From Agarophyton chilense (Eukaryota > Rhodophyta > Florideophyceae > Gracilariales > Gracilariaceae): a stretch of 64,000 nucleotides of DNA. Positions within the stretch are counted from its first letter, which is position 1. Each line of letters starts with the position of its first letter. Position numbers and translations under genes: made by a program. This document shows, piece by piece, positions 18,949 to 28,717 of this stretch. Location of the stretch: positions 1,674,001 to 1,738,000 of the forward strand of contig JARGXX010000088.1 in assembly GCA_030374765.1 (NCBI GenBank), in the 5' to 3' direction. Under the pieces are notes generated by a model. It saw only the letters and a list, made by a program, of their open reading frames with translations. It was not told the origin of the DNA and ran no database searches.

Positions 18949-20973
18949 ATGAACTCAATTCCTCTTTCGTTTATCAATCCCGCCTGCATAGGCAAACAGA
19001 AATGCTCATGGATTACCTCCAAATGTACTCACTCAAAAACTTGTAAGGTCTTGAATACCTCTCGTGTCATTGTACGTGCTGTGGCAGATGGGGCTAGCAA
19101 GATGGCAAACGTCTTAGAATCCGTTCCGGTCCAATTTCGTAGTTCCATGCTTAGGCTTCCTGAAGATGCAGAGGTGGCAAATGTCGGAGAACGTCACACA
19201 AAAATCGTTGGCACAGTCGGACCTTCTACATCAGATCCAGATAATTTGCTACGCCTCGTCGCGGGCGGAGTCAACCTTATCCGTCTCAATCTTTGCCACG
19301 GCGAATACGAATGGCATAGAAAGGTCATTGAAAACATCCGAGACATTAACCTCAACACTGCGTTTGTGGCAGGGGTGATGATGGACCTAGGCTCTTTTGA
19401 CACCGTTCGCCTTGGCGAGTTTTCCCGAAACCCAAAACTTGAGGTCGGCGACTCGTTCACGCTCACTGTCCGTCACGAAGCAGAGTACCCAGCTGGCGTT
19501 TCGGAAGTCAGCATGGATGGGTTTATTGACTTGGCCGAAAAGGGAGACATGATCCAGTGCCAAGCTGATGGAGGTGGAACCGTCGAACTTCTCGTCAAGG
19601 ACGTCCAAGGTTTGGACGTTGTCTGTGAAGTTGTCAGTCCCGGGGAACTGCGTTCCCGTGGGACTATTACCATTCGAGGAAAATCTCTCAATCTCACACC
19701 TCGAACCGAAAATGATGATTTAAACACCTCCATTGCTCGAGCGGTATTGGGATGCCCACCCGATCAGCTTGAGTTCGCAATTAGTGAGCGTGTTGAGTAT
19801 GTAGCATTATCATTTGTTGAATCTGCCGATCAAGTCCTAGCTGTTCGCAATCTTCTGAGAAACAGACGAGCTAACATTGGCGTCATAGCAAAGATTGAAT
19901 CCCCAATTGCTCTGCGAAACTTAGAAAGTATTACGGACGCTGCGGATGGCATTATGGTTGCTCGCGGGGATCTAGGTACTGCAATTCAATACGAAAAGGT
20001 GCCCTACTGGCAGCAACAGATTGCTGATGTTTGTCGTCGCTTCGGGAAGCCCTGCATGGTCTCAACTCACTTTCTTGAAAGTATGGTACTTTACCCAACC
20101 CCGACTCGAGCAGAAGTCACTGATATGGCTGAAGCGGCAAAACAACGAGTTGACGCGTTGGTCCTCACTGCCGAAACTGCAAGCGGAAAATTTCCTTTCA
20201 AAGCACTGTCGACGATGAATTCCGTTTTACTTCGAATTCAAAAGCGAATCCACGAACTTGAAGAAAGCGCTGACGATACCGTTTTGGAAATTCCGCCTCT
20301 GGTTAAGGATACTACATGGTGGACCCCAGGTGTCGGTGACGTAGCAGAGAACATTGCTAATAGCGCTGCAATTTTGGCTAACCAGCAGAATGCCGCGGCA
20401 ATCATGGTATTCACACAAAAGGGCTTGATGGCGACGCTCATGTCCAGGTACCGGCCTCGTGCACCCATCTATGCCTTTACGGCAACTCCTGTTGTTCGCA
20501 ACAAGCTGAATTTGCTCTACGGTGTTCGACCTTTCCGCATTCCATTTGAGGATGATCCGGAGGAAACCATTCAAAATGCGATGAACGCTTTGAAAGAGCG
20601 GCAGGTGGTTAAAGATGGTGACCTTGTTGTAGTTCTGGCGGATGTGCTTGGTGGTCGCGAAACGGCCACAGAAGCAGAACTCCGTTCTGCTTTCTCCGAG
20701 ATTTCCAAAGGAAACCGGTTTATTACGGCATCTGAAACTCGAAACGCGCTACGAATTCTTGGGCTGAAGCTCAGTGATAAACTTGAAGCACAACTGGGAA
20801 TGCGTGACGTGGATATTGTAGAAGTGGGGAGGGAATCTCGTATCAAGAATGAGGAACCAACGGAATCTTTGTCCATTGAAATGGGAGGGCGTTATGATTT
20901 CCAGAGATTCCATGAGTTTGCGTCTCAGGCTAAGGAGATCGTACATACTTTGCAGCTTCGGAATATAAAGTAG
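18949..20973 (+). CDS. Plastid-type pyruvate kinase (PKp1-alpha-like) with degenerate EF-hand tail
   Basis: Glycolytic enzyme making pyruvate and ATP from PEP and ADP. The 674-residue protein starts with a Ser/Thr/Lys-rich, probably plastid, leader of about 85 residues. The core keeps TKIVGTVGP, RLNLCHGEYEWH, the catalytic lysine and metal glutamate in AKIES, ARGDLG and PTPTRAEV. Departures from cytosolic enzymes (LCHG for FSHG, MDLGSFDTVR for LDTKGPEIR) hit potassium-site residues and match the style of plant plastid alpha subunits. After the PK C-domain the last 103 residues (from about 20662) form an EF-hand-like extension: AELRSAFSEIS, loop KGNRFITASE, then a second F-helix GGRYDFQRFHEFA. 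The calcium ligands are mostly lost. The first ATG of the transit-like leader is used. Confidence 0.92.
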   Translation: MNSIPLSFINPACIGKQKCSWITSKCTHSKTCKVLNTSRVIVRAVADGASKMANVLESVPVQFRSSMLRLPEDAEVANVGERHTKIVGTVGPSTSDPDNLLRLVAGGVNLIRLNLCHGEYEWHRKVIENIRDINLNTAFVAGVMMDLGSFDTVRLGEFSRNPKLEVGDSFTLTVRHEAEYPAGVSEVSMDGFIDLAEKGDMIQCQADGGGTVELLVKDVQGLDVVCEVVSPGELRSRGTITIRGKSLNLTPRTENDDLNTSIARAVLGCPPDQLEFAISERVEYVALSFVESADQVLAVRNLLRNRRANIGVIAKIESPIALRNLESITDAADGIMVARGDLGTAIQYEKVPYWQQQIADVCRRFGKPCMVSTHFLESMVLYPTPTRAEVTDMAEAAKQRVDALVLTAETASGKFPFKALSTMNSVLLRIQKRIHELEESADDTVLEIPPLVKDTTWWTPGVGDVAENIANSAAILANQQNAAAIMVFTQKGLMATLMSRYRPRAPIYAFTATPVVRNKLNLLYGVRPFRIPFEDDPEETIQNAMNALKERQVVKDGDLVVVLADVLGGRETATEAELRSAFSEISKGNRFITASETRNALRILGLKLSDKLEAQLGMRDVDIVEVGRESRIKNEEPTESLSIEMGGRYDFQRFHEFASQAKEIVHTLQLRNIK

Positions 20974-21147
20974 TTCGATAGCTGTGAAGTCTAGTATGAA
21001 GTCTTCGTTTACATTAGTGATTCTCTTCACAATGCCGTTCAATCACCTTGTCGGTTTATCAAGGTTTAAATCTACTTGACCATTGGCGACTTTTATTACC
21101 AAAGTTATCTCTGTACTTACCTCCCTTCAAATCAGTGTGTAGGAAAG

Positions 21148-21936
21148 TTATGCTGAACGAAACACTGTATCTTCTCCATCCAAGGTGGTGGCATCCAACA
21201 TTTGTTTGACAGAGATTTTTTGCAAACGCCCGTATTCTTTCATCATATACTTCCGAAAGTGTTCCACCTTAACATTATCTTCAGCAAGACATGTCACGTT
21301 TCGTCGAATGGCATCTCTCATCACATCAATGTCTTCCCAACCTTCGTCAAAAGCCATGGCCAGCCCAAAAAATATTTGCTCGCATTCCTTGACCCACTTT
21401 CCGCTTGTTATTAGCGTCATCTCATGATCCTTGATCATGCGAGATCGAACATCAGTCCAGAACACGTCAAACAAGCATTGCATGGCAGTTTTCACATCGC
21501 TTTCACACAAACTGCCTTTCTCGGCACGAAGTCGTCTCAATGTTAGGTATATGTGGACAGATACCATTTCGAACCAGGCAGAAAAGCTTAAATCGTCTTC
21601 CAATTCCACCAAGGTGACTGCGCTAGCTCTTGCTAGGGCTTTGTGGTATAATGACGTCCCAGCACCTATTGCTCGACTTTCCGCTGAATAGTAACCTAAC
21701 GCCTTCAAGAGACTATTACGCCCGGAGCTATCGGCTGCTAGCACACGTTCCAGAAAACCACGTTTCTTCTTTGGTGAAATAGGATTCATCACCTTTTCAT
21801 CTGCTTTATTCCTTACTGAAAAAGTTCGAGCGTTCAGTGAGTTGCTGTTTACTGTGCCTTGAACTCCCACATAGTACCGTTCGGCAAGCCTTGACGCAGA
21901 AACCACGCTTCTCATTAGACCATATCGTGACAACAT
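21148..21936 (-). CDS. UQCC1: Ubiquinol-cytochrome c reductase assembly chaperone (CBP3/UQCC1)
   Basis: Mitochondrial factor that binds newly made cytochrome b and promotes complex III assembly. The 262-residue protein has a mitochondrial-type presequence and the family block KALGYYSAESRAIGAGTSLY, AWFEMVSVHIYLTLRRL, CLFDVFWTDVRSRM and the IFFGLAMAFDEG segment. Length agrees with the family. Start is the first ATG. It converges on pyruvate kinase. Confidence 0.9.
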   Translation of the reverse strand: MLSRYGLMRSVVSASRLAERYYVGVQGTVNSNSLNARTFSVRNKADEKVMNPISPKKKRGFLERVLAADSSGRNSLLKALGYYSAESRAIGAGTSLYHKALARASAVTLVELEDDLSFSAWFEMVSVHIYLTLRRLRAEKGSLCESDVKTAMQCLFDVFWTDVRSRMIKDHEMTLITSGKWVKECEQIFFGLAMAFDEGWEDIDVMRDAIRRNVTCLAEDNVKVEHFRKYMMKEYGRLQKISVKQMLDATTLDGEDTVFRSA

Positions 21937-22342
21937 TTTGGTTTTCAGTCGTGAAGCAATCCCAAAATTCTTGAGCGTAGCTCACATCTGTGAAGGAAAG
22001 GAGGGTGAGGATGTCTTTGTTTCAAAGACCACTACCTCTAGTAGTTGCTTCCGAGTGACGTTATTAGATGTAGGATCGAAATTGTCGTCACGTTGCAACT
22101 ATCAAATATGAGCCCCACAAAACAGTCTTTTTGAATCATATTCGATTTCGTTCTGTTGCGTCGCTGGCCGCGCAGCACTCATCCGTACTGCGAGAGCCTA
22201 CAGGATTAATTCGTCTCGTGTAATTCTCTTCTACGAACACAGTGCTGTACACTTCAGCCTGATACTTAATGTACTGACAAATTGAAACAACTTCGCCAAG
22301 TTCGTTAGAACCGACAAGAATCACAACGCAAACAGTTCGGAA
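21937..22342. other. Intergenic region upstream of zeta-COP
   Basis: About 400 bp shared by two divergent genes; only short frames without similarity. No RNA gene seen. Confidence 0.35.
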
Positions 22343-22822
22343 ATGATAGTTTGCGTTGTAGTTGTATCGTATGTGACCGGTGGGGTTATTTTCTCTAGAT
22401 TCTATGGGCATGAGCTCCGGTCTGAGCAGAAACAGGCTAAATGGCTGAAGAAGCTACGTGATGCTACAGCGCCCGATTGGGTTCTTCTCAAAGAGGACCA
22501 CCCCGAGCAGGTTGCGACAGTGGGAGAAGTTCAGATTGTCTACAAGTTGATGGGGGATTCAGTTCTTATGATTGCAGGTGTTGAAGAACACGACGCTCTA
22601 CTATTGCTGGAAGTTGCGAGATCCATGGACGAATCGATCCGAGGCGCGTGCAAGATTCCCGTGAACAAACAGAAACAAACTACGGTCTCCGCAGAGCGCA
22701 GAATCCTACAGCATTATTCGAACCTTTGCCTCATCGTGGATGAACAAATCGATGATGGTGATGTGGATCACATCGATCCTGAGGTCATCTTGAAACTAAT
22801 TCGAATGAAACCGACACGATGA
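22343..22822 (+). CDS. COPZ: Coatomer subunit zeta
   Basis: Small longin-like subunit of the COPI coat, which works in Golgi-to-ER and intra-Golgi transport together with gamma-COP. The 159-residue protein shows the longin fold order: a short first strand, GGVIFSRFYG, the SEQKQAKWLKKL helix, VQIVYKLMGDSVLMI, and the diagnostic end NLCLIVDEQIDDGDV. The end is zeta-COP-like rather than adaptor sigma-like. The N-terminus lacks a few residues usual before the first strand; an upstream exon is possible but no clear splice site was found. Confidence 0.82.
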   Translation: MIVCVVVVSYVTGGVIFSRFYGHELRSEQKQAKWLKKLRDATAPDWVLLKEDHPEQVATVGEVQIVYKLMGDSVLMIAGVEEHDALLLLEVARSMDESIRGACKIPVNKQKQTTVSAERRILQHYSNLCLIVDEQIDDGDVDHIDPEVILKLIRMKPTR

Positions 22823-22906
22823 ATGTAAAGCAATATATCAAGACTTTAAGTTACCATCGAGTTTGGATAGTAATCGTACAGAGTCAGTGAGAGATGCGTA
22901 GTCTTG

Positions 22907-23716
22907 CTAAAGCATACTCTGCGATGAATTGGACTTATCGCGAAGCATCTGAATATCAGAGCGACGTGGCGCCTTCAAGGCGCTGCTAATACCTTCAATC
23001 TTAACAACAGTCAGAGGGAAAATATCATTACTTTTGGCGAGGCAAGCCATACAGTCGCAAGTTTTCTTTGAGCACACGCCAATTGTACTTGGCTCACAAT
23101 CACAACAGGGGCTGACAACATACTCTCCTTCTTCTTTGAAGTACACAACATCAACAAAAGGAGTGCGATAATCATACCGCGGATCTTCGTAACCCATTTC
23201 TGAGAAGATTCGGAGGCCGAAGTGCGATTCAACTGCGACTATTCCTTGACCTTGAAGTTGCGTCTGAACCTGGATTACATTCATCAGATCGTCCTGAAAG
23301 ACACCCAAGTCCACGCCTTCCTGCGATGGAGATAGTTTTCCAGTAACTCGTCCCTCGCCGTTTTCCCTGGAATCAGACAGGATATTTAAGCCAGGCATGA
23401 ACCAGTAGGTAATTTCCTGGCGCTCAAAGGCTTTAACCACTACATCCAGCAACTCTGACAATGTAGGTGAGGTGGTTGATTCTGCCAGAGATTCCCTTGA
23501 TTTAAAAGTACCGCCTAAAGAGTGCTTTTGGTCACTCCGTCTCGCTTTCTCTCCTTTTAAAGACGAGAGAATAACAGTTGATAAAACTAGCAGCAGCAAT
23601 ATCTGCGTCGCGGAAAGAGCTCCAAGAATCACTGTATCAAAGCTTATACGACTAACAGTCGTAGGATCATCTTGCGTTGTCCCGCTGCTTGGAACATTCG
23701 GGAGTCTTCTTCTCAT
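22907..23716 (-). CDS. LicD/fukutin-like type II membrane protein
   Basis: A 269-residue protein with a single signal-anchor helix near residues 29-52 and a lumenal domain. The pattern EGVDLGVFQDDL, then TPFVDVVYFKEEGEY, several CxC-type cysteines, and IFPLTVVKIEG resembles LicD/FKRP-type phosphosugar transferases, which modify glycans in the Golgi. The canonical D-x-D pair is only partly clear, so function is uncertain. The Cys cluster (SPCCDCE...CSKKTCDCMAC) is unusual and could bind metal. It converges on zeta-COP with a gap of about 85 bp. Confidence 0.55.
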   Translation of the reverse strand: MRRRLPNVPSSGTTQDDPTTVSRISFDTVILGALSATQILLLLVLSTVILSSLKGEKARRSDQKHSLGGTFKSRESLAESTTSPTLSELLDVVVKAFERQEITYWFMPGLNILSDSRENGEGRVTGKLSPSQEGVDLGVFQDDLMNVIQVQTQLQGQGIVAVESHFGLRIFSEMGYEDPRYDYRTPFVDVVYFKEEGEYVVSPCCDCEPSTIGVCSKKTCDCMACLAKSNDIFPLTVVKIEGISSALKAPRRSDIQMLRDKSNSSQSML

Positions 23717-24452
23717 CTCGTCGCTGTGTTTAGTACCCTATTCCTATATAAAGTGGATAATTCAATCAAAGCAACGAAAAGACCAGACAAAATACCTACA
23801 CAATTCACCAAAGGATAAGAACTGTTCATTCGCCATCTTGATCGTGAGGACTAGTATTGTGTTGAACGTACAGATTTATAAAATAGGGTTTCCTCTTTAA
23901 ATCGCCTCGAATAAGAACGGAAAATACTCCTGCGCTCTTATTTGGAACTGACTTTGCGGTCAGTTGATATTTTCTATGGATTTGGTCTCTCTTCCAGATT
24001 CTCAAGTGCTTGTATGAGCGATAACGGTGAAGCCGACGTACAAAGCACCGGCCTAAAATGGTTATTACTAACGGTGAACGGTGGGTAAAACCCTTCTTGT
24101 ATCAAGACAGGGTAGAAAGAATTCGGTAACTCCGAAAACTTTTGGGTTTATTTCAAAATTTGCAAAAGGTCGACGACGATGCAAGTCAAGCAGATACTGA
24201 CCGAAGATGACACAGAGTGCCCTAACCGTTTTTAATCTACGTGGGTTTAAGAAAGACCGTTTCGTTTCCTCCACAACTACAAAGAGTATCTGCTGAGACG
24301 ACTTCACAAATTTTCGATGTGAATGTTTCAACAAAGACATAGCGAAACCATAAATTTGTTCAAGATTCAAAGAGGAAGTGTTCATCCACGTCTCTAAAGT
24401 GAGACTTCCTCTCAATACTCTACAAAGACGAACCTCTGGTCTGTTCTAAGTT
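23717..24452. other. Intergenic region upstream of RRP15
   Basis: About 735 bp. A 115-residue minus frame at 24068-24415 lacks similarity to anything I recognise, and its sequence looks non-coding. Nothing else seen. Confidence 0.4.
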
Positions 24453-25205
24453 ATGGCATTGAGTGAGATACCCAAGGAAGGGGTTATGGATGAAAACCCC
24501 TCCATCCTTAGCGAGGGTGCAAGCGTTGCCCTGGGGAATGTGTTCAAACGACTGGTCGGGTCTGAACGTCGGAACAGAGCCACGGAGCCGACAAAAAAGA
24601 GACCTAAAACCGCAATATTGGGACAGAATGAAGAAGTAGAGAAAGCATTGGCGGAGCAGGCTGAAGAAAGAAAGCGATTGAAACGAGCAAAAAAAGCCAA
24701 GATCGCATTTGAGAACAACGCTCGCGTTATTCCCGATGCTTCCACGGGGGCCGCCTTTGAAAAGGAACTCCTTGCAACAGCTACGAAGGGAGCTGTGGCA
24801 CTTTTCAATGCTGTTTCAAAAGCTCAAAAGTCTTTGGAGGAAAAGAGAGACTCGAAGAAAAACAGGAAGAATGGTCCACCAGTTACCAGAGAAAGGTTCA
24901 TGGAAATGATGAAGGCAGGCTTGAAGAATAAAAAGTTAAGTTCTGAGAAGGATGATCTTGGGAATGAACTTGACGATGGGGAAGATAGTGACGATGATCC
25001 GAACGCGGTTCGTACGAAAGCGAGTTGGTTAAGGGACGACTACTTCACAAAGGGTTCAAAAACGCTCAGAGACTGGGATAAGGGGAAAGGTGGTCCAGCA
25101 ATTGATGACAATTCCGACTCAGATGAAGAAAATAGCAGCCAAGAGAATTCTATTGAAGAAGATGAAGACGGGTCAGAAGAAGAATCCAGCAATGGATCGA
25201 CTTGA
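24453..25205 (+). CDS. RRP15: Ribosome biogenesis protein RRP15
   Basis: Nucleolar protein of pre-60S particles needed for early large-subunit rRNA processing. The 250-residue protein is very charged; the family core is the central block with KELLATATKGAVALFNAVSKAQK, preceded by an alpha-helical Lys/Glu-rich stretch, then KASWLRDDYFTKGSK. Its C-terminus is acidic (DNSDSDEENSSQE...), as is common in nucleolar proteins. Start ATG at 24453 is the first in frame. Confidence 0.85.
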   Translation: MALSEIPKEGVMDENPSILSEGASVALGNVFKRLVGSERRNRATEPTKKRPKTAILGQNEEVEKALAEQAEERKRLKRAKKAKIAFENNARVIPDASTGAAFEKELLATATKGAVALFNAVSKAQKSLEEKRDSKKNRKNGPPVTRERFMEMMKAGLKNKKLSSEKDDLGNELDDGEDSDDDPNAVRTKASWLRDDYFTKGSKTLRDWDKGKGGPAIDDNSDSDEENSSQENSIEEDEDGSEEESSNGST

Positions 25206-25353
25206 TATAAATATACGAGCCTATCGAGTCTGTCGAAACACTGTGAATCCTCTCACACTGCTTAGTGGACGATGCATTGAGCAAAAAGATCTATTAGAAA
25301 CTGAATGACTACCCTGAAATGACCTTTACAAATGAGTCGAGTGAATGGGAATA

Positions 25354-27651
25354 TTACCGCATTACGTCGTGAAGATAGCGTACGAACTCAATTTCCTGGC
25401 CATCAGGTATTTCACAAACTGAAGAATCGAAACCATCATATATTACTTGGCTCCCGTTTTGTTCCGCTGCTCTTATAAACCGATGGCCGAAATCGTTTTT
25501 CTGACCGTACGTGACAGCTGCAACCGCAATCCAAATCCGACGGACTCTGTCCGGGGCTAGGATTATGAACGGCTTGTCCTTTGCACCTTGTCGGAATAAG
25601 GCGCTTTTTAGAAACTGGGCCAGTCTTCGCAACAAAAGTGGATTCCTGAGGAATTCCTTGAATTGTTGATCCCGAAGGAATACATATCGAAATGGTCCGC
25701 TCGGTACATACTTCCGACGTTCAATGACTTCTCCGCCAATTTCTGCCGTCAATTGCTGAGCAGAAATGGCCATATCAAGACCGGCTTCTAGCAACACTGT
25801 CTTTCGAGGGTCCAAAGCATCGTATGCCCTCCAGAACCTATCCAAAAGAAGCGAATCATGGCTAGTGCCCAATGCAGCTTTTTGAGACGGTTCGTCAAAC
25901 TCAAGGAGTGCAGTAACAGCGTAGACGAAGTCAGAAGCAGAAATATCACCTCTGTGACCTGGCAGTGTTCGCACAAAGCTGTCGTACTGGATAGAATGTC
26001 CCAGACCAAAGCGCTCTACAGCCTTTTGAAGCTGTTCCTCAAGAGCAATCTTATGCGCCTGTTTCATGTAACACCATCTTTGCTGGCTGTCCCGGAGGGG
26101 AATACCCAGTGTAGCCAGCATTTCTAGCATTCTCCGCTTTCCTGTTTGCCGCCAAGTGGCTAGTCTTGTACATGTGTACGAACTATACATTAGAGAATGA
26201 AACAGACTCCAATGGCGAAGAAGATCCAATCGGAGCTCGACGCATTCCGCTATTCTGTTCACCGCGCCACTCTGGCATACTGGAACATAGCCAACACTAT
26301 GGTTGCGGGATGTGTCCCGACTGCCGTCCTCTCTATTATCCGAAATATCGTTCAAGAGCTGCACCTGCCCTCGATATGGGGTTAGGTATTCATTGAGAGC
26401 CTCCTCAGAAATGTCACTTGTGAAATGCTGGCTCGTGGCTCCAACAATAGCCATCCACAAGGTGTCAATGTTTCCCCTTTTGAGCGAATCAGCGATTCTG
26501 TGACAAAGACAGGCTGAGCTCATTGCTATACTAGAAGAAGAGTAATACTCCTGCAACCTTTTGCGCTCCTCAGCTTCTGCCTGATGATAGTAACCGGAAC
26601 GTCGGGATCTGCGTTTCCTTTTTCGAATTCGCTGGCGCTCTGAACTTGGCTGGGAAGGCTGTGCGCGGCGTTTCCGATTACCACGCCTAATGTTTTCCTC
26701 ATCGGAGTCGGTTGCACCAGGACCGGCATCAGCTCCTAGATCAACATCGTCTTCAATCACCTCGGCCAGGTACGCTTCTCGCTCGCTATCGTCGGATTCA
26801 TGGAGGTCAATATTCTTTTCAAGGCTTGAAGCACCTGTTCGGACCTGTGACTTAGTGGCATCGTCTGTAACGTTTGTTGAAGGCTTATTTTGCGTTGAGT
26901 GCGATGGTTGGGATGTGGAGCGATGAACATCCGGGGCTTGAGAGCGTTGACGCTGTTGTGACCTGGCAGAGCGTCGAGAATGCTTTGCTCTGAGCTCGCC
27001 ATCGGGAACTGTAAAACTGCCGAGGTCATCGTCAGTATCGTACTGTGGCTCAGGGTCGGACTCATTGGAATTTCGTGAGTAGTAACTATCCTCACCATCA
27101 GAAGAGTCAATATCCGGGACGACGCCCCACTCGTTTTCTATACCAAGAGCAATGGGCAGGATTGCATGATTGAAATCTTCCTGATGATCGAAAATTATGA
27201 CGCGCTCACTGTGAACATTACTGAGATGGTACGGGCGATGACTGTCAATGACGAATAACTTGAAATCGGAGTCTACTGGGTTGTGTTGATCAGGGTTGAG
27301 TTGCAAAATTGACTGGATATCGACAGCAGCAGCGCAATTTACACAGAGTACCGCACGAGGCTCGACTGCATCGTCGCCGCGCACAAGAACATCAAACTTG
27401 TCACGCAATTGCGAATAACCAGCTACAGGATGCACCTCGTAGCGCAGCAAGTCGGCCTTCAACAGCGCAGTGAGCGTTCGAACAGCGGCCAGTGCGTCGG
27501 GGTTGGTGGCGGCGGTGAAGATGAGAACAGGGCCCTGCGTGAGGGCGGCGCGCGAAGGAGTGATGGAGCGAGCTCGGTTGCTGTCGGACGGGGTTCGGCC
27601 GCAAACCAGCTCCCAGGCGTCGGCGGACTCGCTGGCGGGGAACACAACCAT
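25354..27651 (-). CDS. CDC45: DNA replication initiation factor CDC45
   Basis: Component of the CMG (Cdc45-MCM-GINS) replicative helicase, loaded at licensed origins. From the ATG at 27651 it is 765 residues, starting with a short leader and the DHH-like N-terminal domain (PVLIFTAATNPDALAAVRTL, FVIDSHRPYHLSNV, VIIFDHQEDF). A long acidic then basic disordered linker follows, and the C-terminal block includes MLATLGIPLRDSQQRWCYM and GHRGDISASDFVYAVTALLE. Upstream codons to 27870 overlap the promoter and look untranslated. An E2F-type motif lies about 160 bp upstream of the ATG, and the gene is head-to-head with CKS1. Confidence 0.95.
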   Translation of the reverse strand: MVVFPASESADAWELVCGRTPSDSNRARSITPSRAALTQGPVLIFTAATNPDALAAVRTLTALLKADLLRYEVHPVAGYSQLRDKFDVLVRGDDAVEPRAVLCVNCAAAVDIQSILQLNPDQHNPVDSDFKLFVIDSHRPYHLSNVHSERVIIFDHQEDFNHAILPIALGIENEWGVVPDIDSSDGEDSYYSRNSNESDPEPQYDTDDDLGSFTVPDGELRAKHSRRSARSQQRQRSQAPDVHRSTSQPSHSTQNKPSTNVTDDATKSQVRTGASSLEKNIDLHESDDSEREAYLAEVIEDDVDLGADAGPGATDSDEENIRRGNRKRRAQPSQPSSERQRIRKRKRRSRRSGYYHQAEAEERKRLQEYYSSSSIAMSSACLCHRIADSLKRGNIDTLWMAIVGATSQHFTSDISEEALNEYLTPYRGQVQLLNDISDNREDGSRDTSRNHSVGYVPVCQSGAVNRIAECVELRLDLLRHWSLFHSLMYSSYTCTRLATWRQTGKRRMLEMLATLGIPLRDSQQRWCYMKQAHKIALEEQLQKAVERFGLGHSIQYDSFVRTLPGHRGDISASDFVYAVTALLEFDEPSQKAALGTSHDSLLLDRFWRAYDALDPRKTVLLEAGLDMAISAQQLTAEIGGEVIERRKYVPSGPFRYVFLRDQQFKEFLRNPLLLRRLAQFLKSALFRQGAKDKPFIILAPDRVRRIWIAVAAVTYGQKNDFGHRFIRAAEQNGSQVIYDGFDSSVCEIPDGQEIEFVRYLHDVMR

Positions 27652-28156
27652 GGGAGCAGAGATGGGTGACGAAAGCAAGCATGTGGCGGGGGCGCAAAAA
27701 AGTTGCGGGTGGAGAAGTCGCCTTTGACAAGAACGTGATGCATCGGTGGGATACGGAGACGGGGCCGCGCGGCAATACGGCGCGAAGCGCTGTTTCGGTT
27801 CGGAGCGGTTTGGCGGGAGTTGGTGCTGACGTTGGCTGTGGCTGTAGCTTACGCGACTGACGGCAGACAAGCGTGGCTTGCGTTCCGGCGTGGCGTGCGT
27901 TTCGGCGTGGTGTGCGTTCCAGCGCGGGTGGGTTGTGCTGTAAGAAGTAGTATACGTGTATTTTGTATCTTTACTGTAAGCCAGGCAGCATTTGAATGCG
28001 TCACGGATGCGTTTTGTATTTAAAGCGATGCTGCCGTGCGCGATGCGATGGCGCGCCTGGGCGTGTTGAGAGGCGCCTTCGAAAGGTAATCACGTCCTTC
28101 CCTCTGACCTTGGTCACTATTTGCAGCTCTCTGCCGCCTGGCAAGTTGAGCACACG
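27652..28156. other. CDC45/CKS1 divergent promoter region
   Basis: About 500 bp between two divergently transcribed cell-cycle genes. It contains one E2F-like motif at 27809-27818 (listed separately). No gene seen. Confidence 0.6.
27809..27818 (+). promoter_or_regulatory. E2F-type site TTTGGCGGGA in the CDC45/CKS1 promoter
   Basis: TTTGGCGGGA fits the E2F/DP consensus TTTSSCGS. It lies 158-167 bp upstream of the CDC45 ATG and about 340 bp upstream of CKS1. A single short motif could be chance, but a matching arrangement occurs at PSF1/CDC26. Confidence 0.55.
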
Positions 28157-28492
28157 ATGCCCACCCACCAAATTCAGTACTCGGACAAGTACTACGACGA
28201 CGTTTACGAATACAGGTAAGCAGCGGCGTACCGGCGTCTGAGACGTGCTCACCGCACGCAGTCTATGTTGCTCACGCCCTTTTCTTTTGCCCTTGTGTGT
28301 ATGTGTTATGAATGTAGACATGTCATTCTTCCGGCCGACATCGCAAAGCATGTGCCAAAGAATCGTTTACTAGCCGAAAGCGAGTGGCGTTCAATCGGAG
28401 TGCAGCAAAGCCGCGGCTGGGTGCACTATGCTATCCATCGCCCTGAGCCGCACATTCTTCTCTTCAGAAGACCTAAGGATGGCAAATACTAG
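28157..28492 (+). CDS. CKS1: Cyclin-dependent kinase regulatory subunit CKS1, spliced
   Basis: Small docking subunit that binds CDKs and phosphorylated substrates. Exons 28157-28215 and 28318-28492 encode 77 residues: [20 protein letters not shown], then [28 protein letters not shown] and [13 protein letters not shown], which are all CKS hallmarks. Neither exon alone makes the protein; joined in phase they reproduce the family length and order. Divergent from CDC45, with which it shares a promoter region. Confidence 0.96.
28216..28317 (+). other. Intron of CKS1 (102 nt, phase 2)
   Basis: Donor GTAAGC at 28216, pyrimidine-rich tract and TAG acceptor at 28315-28317. Splicing joins AG+A as the Arg of YEYRHVILP. 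Confidence 0.92.
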
Positions 28493-28717
28493 GGTACCGT
28501 GTCCTATAATGCGAGCCAAACTAATCGTTTCTTCGTTTGTGAAAACACTTTGTTCCTGCTTGTCATCCATTGTACTCATATTGCGTGGCACTGCTGTTGT
28601 TGTGGTGCGTCGTCGTGTGCGGTCTATGCGTTGCGTAGATATTGCCTCGTTCGTAAACTTTTATTTTGTGTCTTCCAAAATGCCCCCCTTGTTGGCTTTG
28701 ATTTATGCATTTTCCAT

